Below are positions 49,301 through 58,924 of a stretch of DNA of 64,000 bases, in pieces. This DNA comes from Branchiostoma floridae (lineage: Eukaryota; Chordata; Leptocardii; Amphioxiformes; Branchiostomatidae). The stretch covers positions 21,820,401-21,884,400 of the forward strand of contig NC_049983.1 in the NCBI RefSeq assembly GCF_000003815.2, written 5' to 3'. The notes beneath the pieces are model-generated. The model ran no database searches and was not told where the DNA came from. It was given only the letters and a program-made list of their open reading frames with translations. Position numbers and translations under genes: made by a program. Position 1 is the first letter of the stretch; the number at the start of each line of letters is the position of its first letter.

Positions 49301-52300
49301 CATTCAGTTTGAATTTCTGTCTTTTGGCAGACTTCGGGAGCAACAGTAATAATTTCTTCTTCTTCTTTTTTTTGGAGGGGGGGGGGGTTAACATGGGCTA
49401 ACATTGTCCATGCCAGGAAACTCTCTTTCTCAGCATAGAGAACCTAAGCTGCTAAGCCCATGTTGAAAATCACAAAATATTGCTACCAAAAAAACACGCT
49501 GTGCCTCCATAAGCCTAAGTCTGTGAACAGTGAAGGTCATTTGGCCATGTGGCAACATTCACTTCTTGTCAGCTAGCTGAAGAAATTTGGATTTCATTTT
49601 CAGTTCATTTATTTCATTTTACCAGGACAGCCCAACCTTCCATCCTGCCAGTCTATTGTTGTAGCTCAGCCTGGGAACAAACTTGGACCCGGGGCCAGCA
49701 AGAACAAACTTAGACCCAGAATGAACTTGATCACACTTCAAGACTAACAAACAGACAATACCTCCATTTCTAAAAGTGGCAAATGGTCATACCAATCTAT
49801 GTGATTACAAGGTGAAAGAGAACCTAAAAGACATACAAAAGTTAAGCAGCACATGATAGATTCTCCATCATACAATGTTTGTATGATGACGCGATGACAT
49901 AGGCATCCTTTGAAACAAAATGCATACCTTACAAAACAAGAATACACGTAAAGGACTCATTGTTTGTTATACCATTTTCATTACAACTTTCTTCTGACTC
50001 ATCATTTAGATTTGAAAAAAGGCATCTTTTATTCTTTTCATTGCACACTCTGATGATAATATTCCAAAAGTGTGTCCTACTGTGTATCTCTTTCAATGAC
50101 TGAATATGAATAAATTATGAAGACATCATAATTAGTTATTCATTTTTTGTCTTCTATTAAGATAGGACTGGTCAACCCAAAAATACTGTTGAAATTTGAA
50201 ACTGAGGGCTCAAAATACCCATCCGAAACATACAATTGCTGAAGAATTTAATAACTTACAAAAATTCAGGTAGCAGAAAAAGTACTTGTAGTAGTAAAAT
50301 ATACACAGTCAAAAATGTAACATACTTGTTACTTTTCACGGTATTGCATCAAGCATTGGTCAATCAGGTCAATGACTCAATACAAAAAATACAGCCAATA
50401 GAAGTAAAAATACATAGAAAAATTTTATCTTGATTTCGGGCCAGTAAAAAGTTGGTTCAATATGTACTTGTCTGACCCTGCATTTCCAGCCCTACATCCC
50501 TATTGTGAATGAATAATTCATATCTCCATGATTCCACATCGCCTCATTAATATCAAATGGCAAGTTTCAAATTCCATCATGGAGCTGACAACAGGTGGAA
50601 AGACGCCAATGTCCCTAAGAGTATGCCAATGTCAATAAAGTTTGATTTGATTTATTAGAATTGCAAAACAGTACAATACCCGTGGCTCACAGGCAGCCGT
50701 AGGCTGGTTTTGTGATCCACACATCAATACGTATACATACATTACATGTAACATTAAATTAAAATGCTCATCCACCAAAAAAATCCATATGCAGTACCAG
50801 ATAAAGCTAATTTGTGGATTCTTACTTGATCTAGGTCCATCAGAACTATACAAGGAAATATTTGGTATTATCATCAAAACGACATATATTGTTTGAAAAA
50901 AAAAAAGACTGAGAGAAAGGAATGGATATGAGTTTGTACATCGTTATTTATGTGTATCCTCAGGCACAGAGGATGAAACATTGAGGATGGATCTGAGAAG
51001 TACGCGCACGCCATCATCTTTACAGGTTAAGTCCAGCCTGTAGTCTCATTTGTATATTTCAACATTGCAGTTTCCGTATTATCTGGGTTTTTTTAACGAC
51101 AGGGTGAAGTCTGCCATCTCTTGATTGTTAGTTATATAAATGTATTACACCATAGAAATGATTGAAGGCACATTTCTTAGCACGACCTACTGCAAATAAT
51201 AAAATATGTGGTGCTTTTTCCTCCACAAAATACTGTATAAGTAGAAATTTAGTGGTGGTTTGATGTTCATGGTTTTCGCAATGAACCTGTTGACAGCAAA
51301 CTTAAAACCACTGAAAACCTGCTTATCTGTCCTTTGGCCACCTTTGTTTGAACGGTTTAACCACAAACTTAAAACCCTCTAAAACACTCAACCCCCAAAC
51401 CTTTGTTAATCCCTACTGCAAAATTAAATCCCCATGGATTTAAAATGCACTTACAATAATGACCCAGTGAATATGTGTTTCCATTGTTGCTATACTGTAC
51501 TATACAATATTGTCTCCACTTAGTTGTGCGAACCTAATGCACCGCAATAAAATNNNNNNNNNNNNNNNNNNNNNNNNNNNNNNNNNNNNNNNNNNNNNNN
51601 NNNNNNNNNNNNNNNNNNNNNNNNNNNNNNNNNNNNNNNNNNNNNNNNNNNNNTTTGCAAACTGACCTGTGGAGGTCGCGTTTTTTTGGACACTTCCAAA
51701 AGAGTGGTTGAGACAAGATCAGTTTACAATCAGGAACCTCGACCTCTGACCTGCGCATGTGCAGTCGCAGCATATCAATAATCTGAGTGTCGCATCATGT
51801 GCAAACAGCGTCTGAAACAAAACAAACCCAACAACAAGCAAATAATTTTTATTGACCTACATAATTCTTCGTTAGTGTCGTTCAACACCAGGCAAAAAAG
51901 GCAATATGATAATGTTACGAATTCAAGGGACAAGATTTCCTTCCTCCATCGAAAATGCGGAACACAAAGACGCCTGTTTCCCGCCAGATGTAAACTTGGG
52001 ACAGCTCGTCTGAACATCGAACGACAAAATCCGATAATCGTTTGCAAAATTTGATGCGTCAAAACGTAAATATAGTTACAAATCTAGCAGCTACTTTGTG
52101 CCAAAGTCAATCTTCTTTTGGATTGCGGAAGACAACAAACGTTGATGTACAAGACATGAGCAGGGCGACTCGCATGCCTCAAGAAAATGGCGCGAGTTCT
52201 GTTTACAAACAAGAGGTCGGCGCTACCACTAAACAAGTCGGCACTGCAATGAGACTTCTGTGGGAGTATCCTGAGCTAACTCACATGATCTCGTCCTTGT

Positions 52301-52382
52301 CCGTGTCCCCCCGCAGCCCCCTGATGAAGAGAGTATGTTGGCTGGCGGGAACGTAAACTCCCTTCAGTCCCAGGCCCGCCAT
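37399..52382 (-). CDS. PPHLN1: Periphilin-1-like protein with N-terminal RRM
   Basis: Ten phase-compatible exons (minus, 5' to 3'): 52285-52382, 49149-49274, 45766-45818, 43408-43562, 42574-42609, 40923-40988, 39940-40109, 38727-39504, 38203-38255, 37399-37525; 1662 nt, 553 aa. The first two exons form an RRM-like fold (TLFIRGLRGDTDKDEI, then KEVLFVALRFQRRDIAKDIF). The middle is Arg/Gly- then Arg/Ser-rich (RRSYSRSRSRSRS) and Ser/Pro-rich. The end matches periphilin: IRKKRREIEE, AYRQDCETIGTVCKMLI, KDPTIEEKL, and GDRCIQELKDAIK. In mammals this helical region binds TASOR in the HUSH silencing complex, and the protein binds RNA. Mammalian periphilin has no RRM that I know of. Exon 45766-45818 has a weak donor and sits beside a SINE. 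A 100-N gap lies in intron 1. Confidence 0.78.
37630..37800. repeat. SINE-like dispersed repeat
   Basis: TAAAGTGCCTTTCCCAAGGG, CACGGCGAGTATCAAACTCG and CCTCTAGATTCCAAGCAAC are in the order of a reverse-oriented tRNA-derived SINE and match 3690-3892. Located in the periphilin-like last intron. Confidence 0.65.
39720..39912. mobile_element. MITE, TAACGCTAGTTCACC family
   Basis: TAACGCTAGTTCACCTTTCT at the left; GGATATAGGTTA and ACTAGCGTTA at the right. Fold-back with an inner GATATC..AAG pair. Same family as 26077-26280. Lies between exons of the periphilin-like gene. Confidence 0.8.
43600..43912. mobile_element. Fold-back element with about 120-bp arms
   Basis: AATACAATGCTTAACTTT to GAACTCGCGAGAGTTACAG is mirrored by CTGTAACTCCCGCGAGTTTA to AAAGTTTAGCATTGCATT. 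Between the arms TCACGTGTCCGCAAGATCAC repeats. On both sides lies AACAAATtTATTTATTATGT (lower-case base varies), about 20 bp, resembling a long target-site duplication. A half copy is at 13030-13160. Confidence 0.85.
43941..45765. other. Periphilin-like intron: MITE at 44543-44837
   Basis: No coding exon. Within it, GGCCATGTTTATTGATTATA followed by TGGATGACATCC is mirrored by GGATGTCATCCATATGATCA to CAACATAGCC, a 290-bp element with about 34-bp inverted ends. A diverged end of the same family (CATGGATGACATCCTCTGGG) lies at 57233-57290. The open frame over it is not a gene. Confidence 0.75.
45827..45885 (-). repeat. tRNA-derived SINE fragment
   Basis: On the minus strand GGTACAATGGTAAGCTG then GGATCCCGTGTACAGATCTC resembles the A-box to B-box part of a tRNA-derived SINE, and aligns with the copy at 46690-46780 (GGTTCAATGGTAAGGACG, GGTTCGCGAATCC). 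It abuts an exon of the periphilin-like gene. Confidence 0.5.
46560..46916. repeat. tRNA-derived SINE with open frame
   Basis: A reverse B box (GGATTCGCGAACC) and A-box-like CCTTACCATTGAACC mark a tRNA-derived SINE. The plus-strand open frame running through it (LTIEPVRDVINLESMRKAIL) has no recognised family or splice context, so it is not annotated as a gene. Intronic to the periphilin-like gene. Confidence 0.5.
47908..48016. repeat. Palindromic element
   Basis: TACTGTAATGGAAAACTGTT followed by TGCAGTGG is mirrored by CCACCGCAAACAGTTTTCCA and TTACAGTA, with about 35 bp between. Similar phrases (CAGTGG-like, GGTTTTCGCAATGAACC) occur near 51250-51300. A small hairpin transposon. Confidence 0.8.
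48456..48786. mobile_element. Fold-back MITE, 330 bp
   Basis: ATGTTACAATTTTAAGACCC at the left is mirrored by GGGTCTTAAAATTGTAACAT at the right. The inner pair TTCTCAAGTTGAAATGACCC and GGGTCATTTCAACTTGATAA extends the palindrome. A diverged relative sits at 31600-31990. Confidence 0.88.
48860..49081. mobile_element. MITE, TAACGCTAGTTCACC family
   Basis: TAACGCTAGTTCACCTTTAT and CGCGGGGTAACCTATTCCG at the left; GGATATAGC, CCACAGATAAAGG and AACTGGCATTA, degenerate, at the right. Ends 68 bp from an exon of the periphilin-like gene. Confidence 0.8.
51554..51653. other. Assembly gap (100 N)
   Basis: Exactly 100 N, the usual placeholder for a gap of unknown size. It falls in intron 1 of the periphilin-like gene, so an exon between the first and second could be hidden here. 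Confidence 0.98.
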
Positions 52383-53862
52383 TTCCTCCACTAGTCTGAC
52401 CGGTCACGTGCGCAGGCGCGAATGTGGAGGCTCTTTTGGTGATTTGTGGTATCCCAATATAGCGGAATAAACCAATAACTTTCCATACTCAAAACTTAAA
52501 ACTATCAACTCTATATATAATTTATTTTGGCGGTAAAATTTATCACGATTTGTGGTCTATTTGTGCGTGGAGGAAAGTAGTGATATTGGAAGTGGTACCC
52601 GTGATTTCTTCATAAGAGACACACATTTGGGGTCACGGAGAGGTCACCAGCTGAAAACCCGGAAGTACGGGAACAGGGGCTCTGATCACATGGTTTGGGA
52701 CTGTTTTAATATAGTATCATTACTTCAAGTAGTTTTGCGTCATTTAGAGTGCTTCACATATCACACTTCGTTGTACACCGTCGGTATGTTGCCTTTGGGT
52801 TGAATGTATTTATGCAACTATGTAATTAAACTTATCAGTGTATAACAAAGGACCTTGGTGTAAAATTTTAAAGGTAATTCATTATCTCTAAGAATCGGAT
52901 ATTTACCTCCAGAAACGAACCTGTGAAATTCTTATGGTACAAGTCCGGACCTGAACACCTGGTGTACGCACCTGTACCTGTACCTGAACTCAAGTACTTG
53001 AAGTAGTAGTGGACACCTGGCGTTTTTCCAAAGGAAATCCTGACTCCAAATGACAATTTTTAACGTACTAGAATAAGAAAACCAGAGACTTGTTTTGAAA
53101 CTCAAATATGTACTTTCTCATACAAAGATGACAATTTACCACTAAGTCTAAAGAATTTGGGTTCATGTGTAACTTTAAATTTTTAAAACAGATGATTGAT
53201 CTGGACCTTAACTGTTACGAGCAGTGCATAAAATTAGTTGAGGTGCACTGCTCACTATTAAACAACAATGCATGGTGTTTGCATAAACTGAATTGTTTAA
53301 ATGAAACATTCACCTACAAACTGTCACTAATTTCCTTAAGTAGGTGTGACAACAGCTGTTTATAGTGTAGTCACTGTTTGGAAAACTGTCCTATTGTTCT
53401 GTGCCATGTAATTAACACCTTCTGATGAACCCATACCTAGACACTGCAGGGGGTGTGGGGATAATTGTTATGCATTTACATGACTTGCAAAGTCTGAGTT
53501 ATATTCAGCTTGGTAAAAAAATCAAGTATCCAAACTCAAAACTTCATGACATTGATCTTCAAGTCAATAACAATGCCACAAAAACTGCTGCAAAATTGAT
53601 TAAAATTTGTTACCAAAAATGTGTGAAATGGCCATCAGGCTGATGGCCATTTCACACATGCATCAGGTCATTTATGCCTTCAGTGCTTGAAATAAAGGTA
53701 TGTTGATTCTAAAAAAGAGAGCCCTGGTTGTTAATTGCAATGTTCTGAAATAATGTGTATTGTGATCAATAAATATGACATCAATCATTTACTAAAGTAT
53801 GCATGTGTTTGCTTATAACTCCGTTACATAATTTATCTTATTCCTACTACTTTAGATCCACC
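52383..53862. other. Intergenic between periphilin-like gene and QNG1
   Basis: The divergent genes are 1.48 kb apart. No gene seen. A 41-nt hairpin lies at 53619-53659: a 20-nt perfect inverted repeat, ATGTGTGAAATGGCCATCAG, around one spacer base. Confidence 0.5.
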
Positions 53863-56800
53863 ATGAGTGCTGAAGCTCTCCCCCCTCTGGAGTCGGGAAA
53901 GTTTATTGCAGAGAACAGTCAAGATGTGAAGGTGTTACCGGATGGAGTCAAGAAGGCAGCAGGAGTGGTAACTCATTACCTTACTACAGTTTTTATGGCC
54001 AGCTTGCTGCTACATTTATATATCAGGCCACAGCAAGTAAATGTTATGGATGACACCTCATCAGACTTCAAATCTAATGCATGTGGGCAAATAATGAGCA
54101 TTTCTATAACAAAGAAAACTAACACATGTCATACCGGGACATATCTTTATTCTTTACACTTTATCAAAGAATAACACAACAGCTGACAAAGTGTTGATAA
54201 CAATTACATGTAGTTTCTACTTGCAAAAGATAGCCACTTGAAGATAGCCACTCATTCTCCAAGTACTGTAACAGTAATGAGGATGATGTAACAGTTACAA
54301 TGTACTTACAACAAGGAATTGAGAAAATATTATGAGAATAGAATCAGTATAACCAGTCTTACCTTTTGTTTCAGATTTTTGAGAGTTTGAGGAAGGGAGA
54401 CTATTCTGTAGAACTGTGGAAGGGAGCAGGAGCAACAGATGGGCACGAGCTCAACCCTAAAGTCATGGACGAGAAGGCCGTGGACTGGTAAGTTGTTAAA
54501 GAACTTTCAGCAAAGCTATCAATATCATAGACCTAGTCTATTGGATCTCCTTCAAGGATGTTCAACTCTTACCCCTGTACAGAAGCTGTTGAAAATTATC
54601 AAAAGTACAGCTTTTATATCTGTATTTATGTCTATCATCAAAGAAAATTTTACTACAATCATAAATGTACCCACATTATAGGCACTTACTGTACTAGACA
54701 GTTGTTGAATGGCTTCATTGTAATTCAATGGTGAAAATTCCCTAAATGAAAGGTGGAGTGAATTTTGTTTTTATCATTTAAGGAAAAATAGGAGCGGGTG
54801 ATTCTAACAACCAATTCGTTAAATTGGTATGGCCTAATATATATTTTATGTCCTTTCCAGGATCTTTCTGGTGGACACCCTGAACTTTTCCTTTTGGGGT
54901 GAAAGTGAAGACAAGAAGTACAAAGTCAAGTACAAGGGTCAAACATACACGGGGTACTGGTCACTGTGTGCTGCTGTCAACAGGGCCATGGAGGTGAGTA
55001 ACATGTACTGTCTGGATGAGTGTTCAAGGTTGGTAACTTTGGTAGCTATTCTTTTGTTTCAGCCCCAAGACATACCAAGAAACTCACAAGTGCTGTGCTC
55101 ACACTTAATTTAGCAGCATGCGTAGTCGAGTGGTTTATAGTAACCCTGCCTCTGTAACTAGAAGCTGTGAGTTCGATCCCGTCTGTGTCGCTAACCCAAC
55201 ATGCATGCTACTGGAAAGGGTTGTAGTCCTTAGGACTTAAGCCATGGTCCGTCCACTGTTTCTTGTGCTTGTCAAAAAGATCTAGGGGAATTTGCCCGGT
55301 ACAATGAACCTGTCAACACTGTACATTATAAATGTTTGTCTTCTCTGTCACAACCAGTGGAACTTCTGGAAGACAAGCTCTTCGCTGGATCAATATCACT
55401 TTCCTTTTTTTTTCCTGTGCTACAAAATCTACATGCCACAAACTTAGAGGTTCAACCTCTATTATATATTACTCCAGGAGGGTATCCCAATCACCAACCC
55501 TGGTTACTATGCAGGCATGACTGAGAAGGAGCTGGCGTACCTCCTGAGGTCTGACTCAGACACGGACATGCCCATGTTACAGGAGAGGGTCAACAATCTC
55601 AGAGAGGCGGGCCAGGTGCTCAAGGAGGTATGCTGCTAGGGTAGAGACAAAAACTAACATGTCTTCCTCCTTGTAGGGGAGTTAAATACATTAAGTGTTC
55701 AAGGAGGTATGCAGCTAGGTTAGAGAGAGAAAAACTTATTCCTCCGTATATAGGGATGAAATAAAATAAGAGGAGAATCTGGACACTAATTTTCAGAAGC
55801 AGATCATATAGGCTAAATCACTGCCTCTTATCCGATGATATGACATGATATATGAGAAAAATTATACAAATGTTTTATTGAACATCAAAACTTGATGTCA
55901 TAGAAATGTTCCAATTGTACAGGTTCAGCAGACAGGAAAATTGTACAGGAGGCTTACAAACAACAACTCTAACCACTAACTCAATCTTTATTTCAGAAGT
56001 TTGATGGCAGTTTTGTGAACTGTATCAGGAAGTGTGGAGGCAGTGCACAGAAGCTCTTGTCCCTGGTGGTCTCCAACTTTTCTTCATACAGAGACGAAGC
56101 AGTGTTCAAGGAAAAAACTGGTACTACTTTTTTGTTTGACTTTTTCTAGATGACTGGCAAGCTGTCTAAAGGCACTTTGGAAAAGGTTAAGTCCCATTTA
56201 TTCTGGTAGCCTGATGTATTATACTTTATAGCTTCAGATTCTAGAGGACAGAAGAGACTTTGGAGTTATAATACGCCTGTCCCATAGCCTTTCTGTGATC
56301 TTAGTTGGTTGGCAGTGGGTTGTTATGAAGACACAATTGAACATTTTCCAGTTCTTCTTTGTGTTAGGTGGCTACCACCATCTTGTTGATGTTACCACTA
56401 GATGTACAAGTATTGATTTTTCTGCCAGTTCATTGTAATAACTAGCCTGAGTACCATCCTGTGTAGTGACCGCTGGCTCAATCCTCTTGCTTGAAAGTGT
56501 CAGATGGTGAAGAAGAGTGATGAATGTCACTCAAAACATCCCTGTTCTACAGTGTAAGATGATTGTTTTTCTGTTGCTCCAGTTGCCATCTACAAGCGAG
56601 CACAGATCCTGATCGCTGACATCTGGTCGTGTTTTGAAGGCCAAGGTTACGGCTCGTTTGATGACATCAGCTCCATCACTATGTTTGCTGACTACAGGTG
56701 CGTGTGAATGACACTGTAGTGTCAACTTTAATAATTCTACCAGGTACACTACGACTGACAAATTTTTAAAAAATGTCACTTCATCCGCAGCTTCTGTAGC

Positions 56801-58465
56801 AGACGACATGCAGATACTTTTCAATGCAAAGAGATCTACTAAATGCAACACCAGTAATCCCCAAGATATGCATAAGTTTGGGGTTGTTTCAAGTTGGTGA
56901 ATAAAACAAACGGGGATGGCTGGGAAGAAGTCAGAACAAGTATTTTTGCTGAGGTTTTAAGTTTGTGATTAGGAGGTCACAAAAAAACTTTACTACCACA
57001 AAAATGTCAATATTATCTTTAACATAATTCACATTTCTACCGTTCTTTGATTAAGCTTTGCACTATGAGATGACTGCTTTAACTATTCTTTACACACAGG
57101 ATCCCTCAAGCCCTGCTGTACTTTGGAGCCCTGGAGTATAGCCAAGCCTTGCTGGACAAGTGCAGTAACAGTGAGTTTTTTGGTCTTTGAAAAGTTTTCA
57201 AAAAGTGGTGGACAGAAACTTGTTTATCTGTGATGCCATGTTAATGATTTGATAACATGGATGACATCCTCTGGGAACCACAACCTGATACAAGTTTGTT
57301 TAGAAAAATAACTTCACCTCACAGGGCTCGAAATACCACATGCATATGCAAGTTTGTGCAGGTAAAATTGGTGTGGTGCAAGTAAGTTTAGACCAAACTT
57401 GCACCAGTGCAAGTTACTTTTGTCCTCTAATACCTGACATTAGAAAAAGCTTACACACACCGAGAATATTGTCTGTCATTGAAAGGTAAAAGAAAATAAC
57501 ACTGAATAAAAAAAAGCCTAAATTTGTTATTTCTAAATTTGGTTAGACATCCAGGTAAACTATTTTTTTTAGACAAATCCATCTCTACAATGCTAATGAT
57601 TCCTATGGTGCTGTCTTACCTTGATTTGCATATGAGTTACATTTGCATACTAATTAGTTCAACTGGTTTTTCCAGTTATATGTATTGTATTGAGTTGTTC
57701 TACCACTTCATTCTGGAGATGATTAAGACTAGTTACTGTGATGGATGTCACTGGATGAGTCCAGAAGAAATCTATGGATCTTATCGAGTTGAATTGTCTT
57801 TAATTGAGCCTAAATTCACAGTTTTTATGAAACAGTTTGTACAATTTCAAACCAAAAATAAAATACGCTACGGAAAAACAAATATCAAAACATGTGGTCT
57901 TTACCGGTATGTATCCCCATTTACTCACGTACATTTGCAAATTTTCAGAAGAGGAGATAAGGGGTTAACAGTTCACTATTTTGGGTTGTGCAAGTAAGTT
58001 TCCTTTGGTGCAAGTTACCTTTGGCTTAACTTGCACAGGTGCAAGTTGACTGAAAAGTGTATTTCGAGCCCTGCCTCACCTATCCCTTGACCTTTGTATG
58101 GGTCGTTGGGCCACCAAGACGCCATCCACTACTCTATCATCGCTTTGGCTGAACTCAAACCAGTCCACTCTCTTATGTTGTCCTCTCCCATCTGTCCCTC
58201 TGTCTTCCGGCTTCCTGGGACTGTCCCGTATAGTATGGTTTTTACAAGCTGAGATGACCTTGCTACATGACTGAACCATCTCAGCTTTCATAAAAATAAA
58301 AGCTTAGCAAAAAAAAAGTTGTCTTCATTATGAAATCTCATTCTCATTCACCCTCATTCTCTCACTCACCCACTTATCCCTCTGCTTTTCATTCCAGATC
58401 ACATGTTCACATCAGGGGAGAGGGAGGAGGTTGAGATCAGGGGCTGTTCTATCTGGGCGGTCAAG
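53863..58465 (+). CDS. QNG1: QNG1 (C9orf64), queuosine 5'-phosphate N-glycosylase / queuosine salvage protein; terminal exon missing
   Basis: Salvage enzyme (DUF2419) releasing queuine from queuosine nucleotide for tRNA modification. Eight phase-compatible exons: 53863-53967, 54375-54487, 54861-54993, 55478-55627, 55997-56120, 56583-56697, 57100-57170, 58398-58465, about 293 codons. Landmarks: [111 protein letters not shown]. The family is about 340 aa; the last roughly 60 residues (an LWDY..H region and a short tail) are not found after the donor at 58466, although GTF2E2 ends only 460 bp on. Either the exon is lost, misassembled, or unrecognisable. Confidence 0.9.
55110..55390 (+). repeat. 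tRNA-derived SINE, nearly full length
   Basis: A box TAGTCGAGTGG and B box GAGTTCGATCC are correctly spaced in GCAGCATGCGTAGTCGAGTG onward, then a tail with CCCGGTACAATGAACCTGT and TTGTCTTCTCTGTC. The tail matches 12845-12965 in MANF. Lies in QNG1 intron 3. Confidence 0.8.
57322..58071. mobile_element. hAT-like non-autonomous element, 750 bp
   Basis: CAGGGCTCGAAATAC at the left and its exact reverse GTATTTCGAGCCCTG at the right; CAGGG ends are typical of hAT elements. Subterminal repeats of GTGCAAGTAAGTTT / AACTTGCACnnGTGCAAGTT occur near both ends. No transposase motif recognised in the interior open frame. Target duplication not clean (TCACCTCA versus CCTCACCT). In QNG1 intron 7. Confidence 0.75.
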
Positions 58466-58924
58466 GTCAGTACAGGTCAAAGTGCAAATCCACATGAAAA
58501 CACACAACACAAACTGCCGCAAAATAGTTCATTTAAAAATGTTTTATTTTACAGGTCATGTAAGTGACAGAACTATACACATATTTTTTTGTAATTGTTT
58601 TCACACTTTGAGTGTGTATGTCATGTTGGAATGTATCCTTTACATTACTACACTAGTCCTGCAGCAACAACGTTATATAGAAAAAAAGGTACTTTGGCAT
58701 CCTTCCGCCATGCCTACTCACTCTGTCTACTTGGTTTGAAGCTGACAGTTTTGCAGAAATATATGGTTGAAACGTCATACCAAACCATCACCCTTGTATA
58801 CAATGTGCAATGAAAAGCAGCATATGGTTTAGCAAACGGGCAAATTCAGGATCTATCAATAGAAATTATATTGATGAAAGGATAATAGTCATTAAAAAGT
58901 CTTTCCCATCCCAGAGCCTCCACC
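58466..58924. other. Intergenic between QNG1 and GTF2E2
   Basis: Should contain the last QNG1 exon and 3' UTR, but neither an LWDY-type motif nor any other expected QNG1 ending was found on the plus strand. Otherwise A/T-rich and featureless. Confidence 0.5.

Noticed and set aside
51661-51773. Possible first exon on the minus strand beside the gap (MLRLHMRRSEVEVPDCK)
   Set aside because: Has an ATG and a GTCAGT donor-like end, but no recognisable protein and lies in a periphilin-like intron next to unresolved sequence.
57524-57997. 157-codon open frame in QNG1 intron 7
   Set aside because: Lies inside the 750-bp CAGGG-ended transposon; no transposase signature and composition is A/T-driven.
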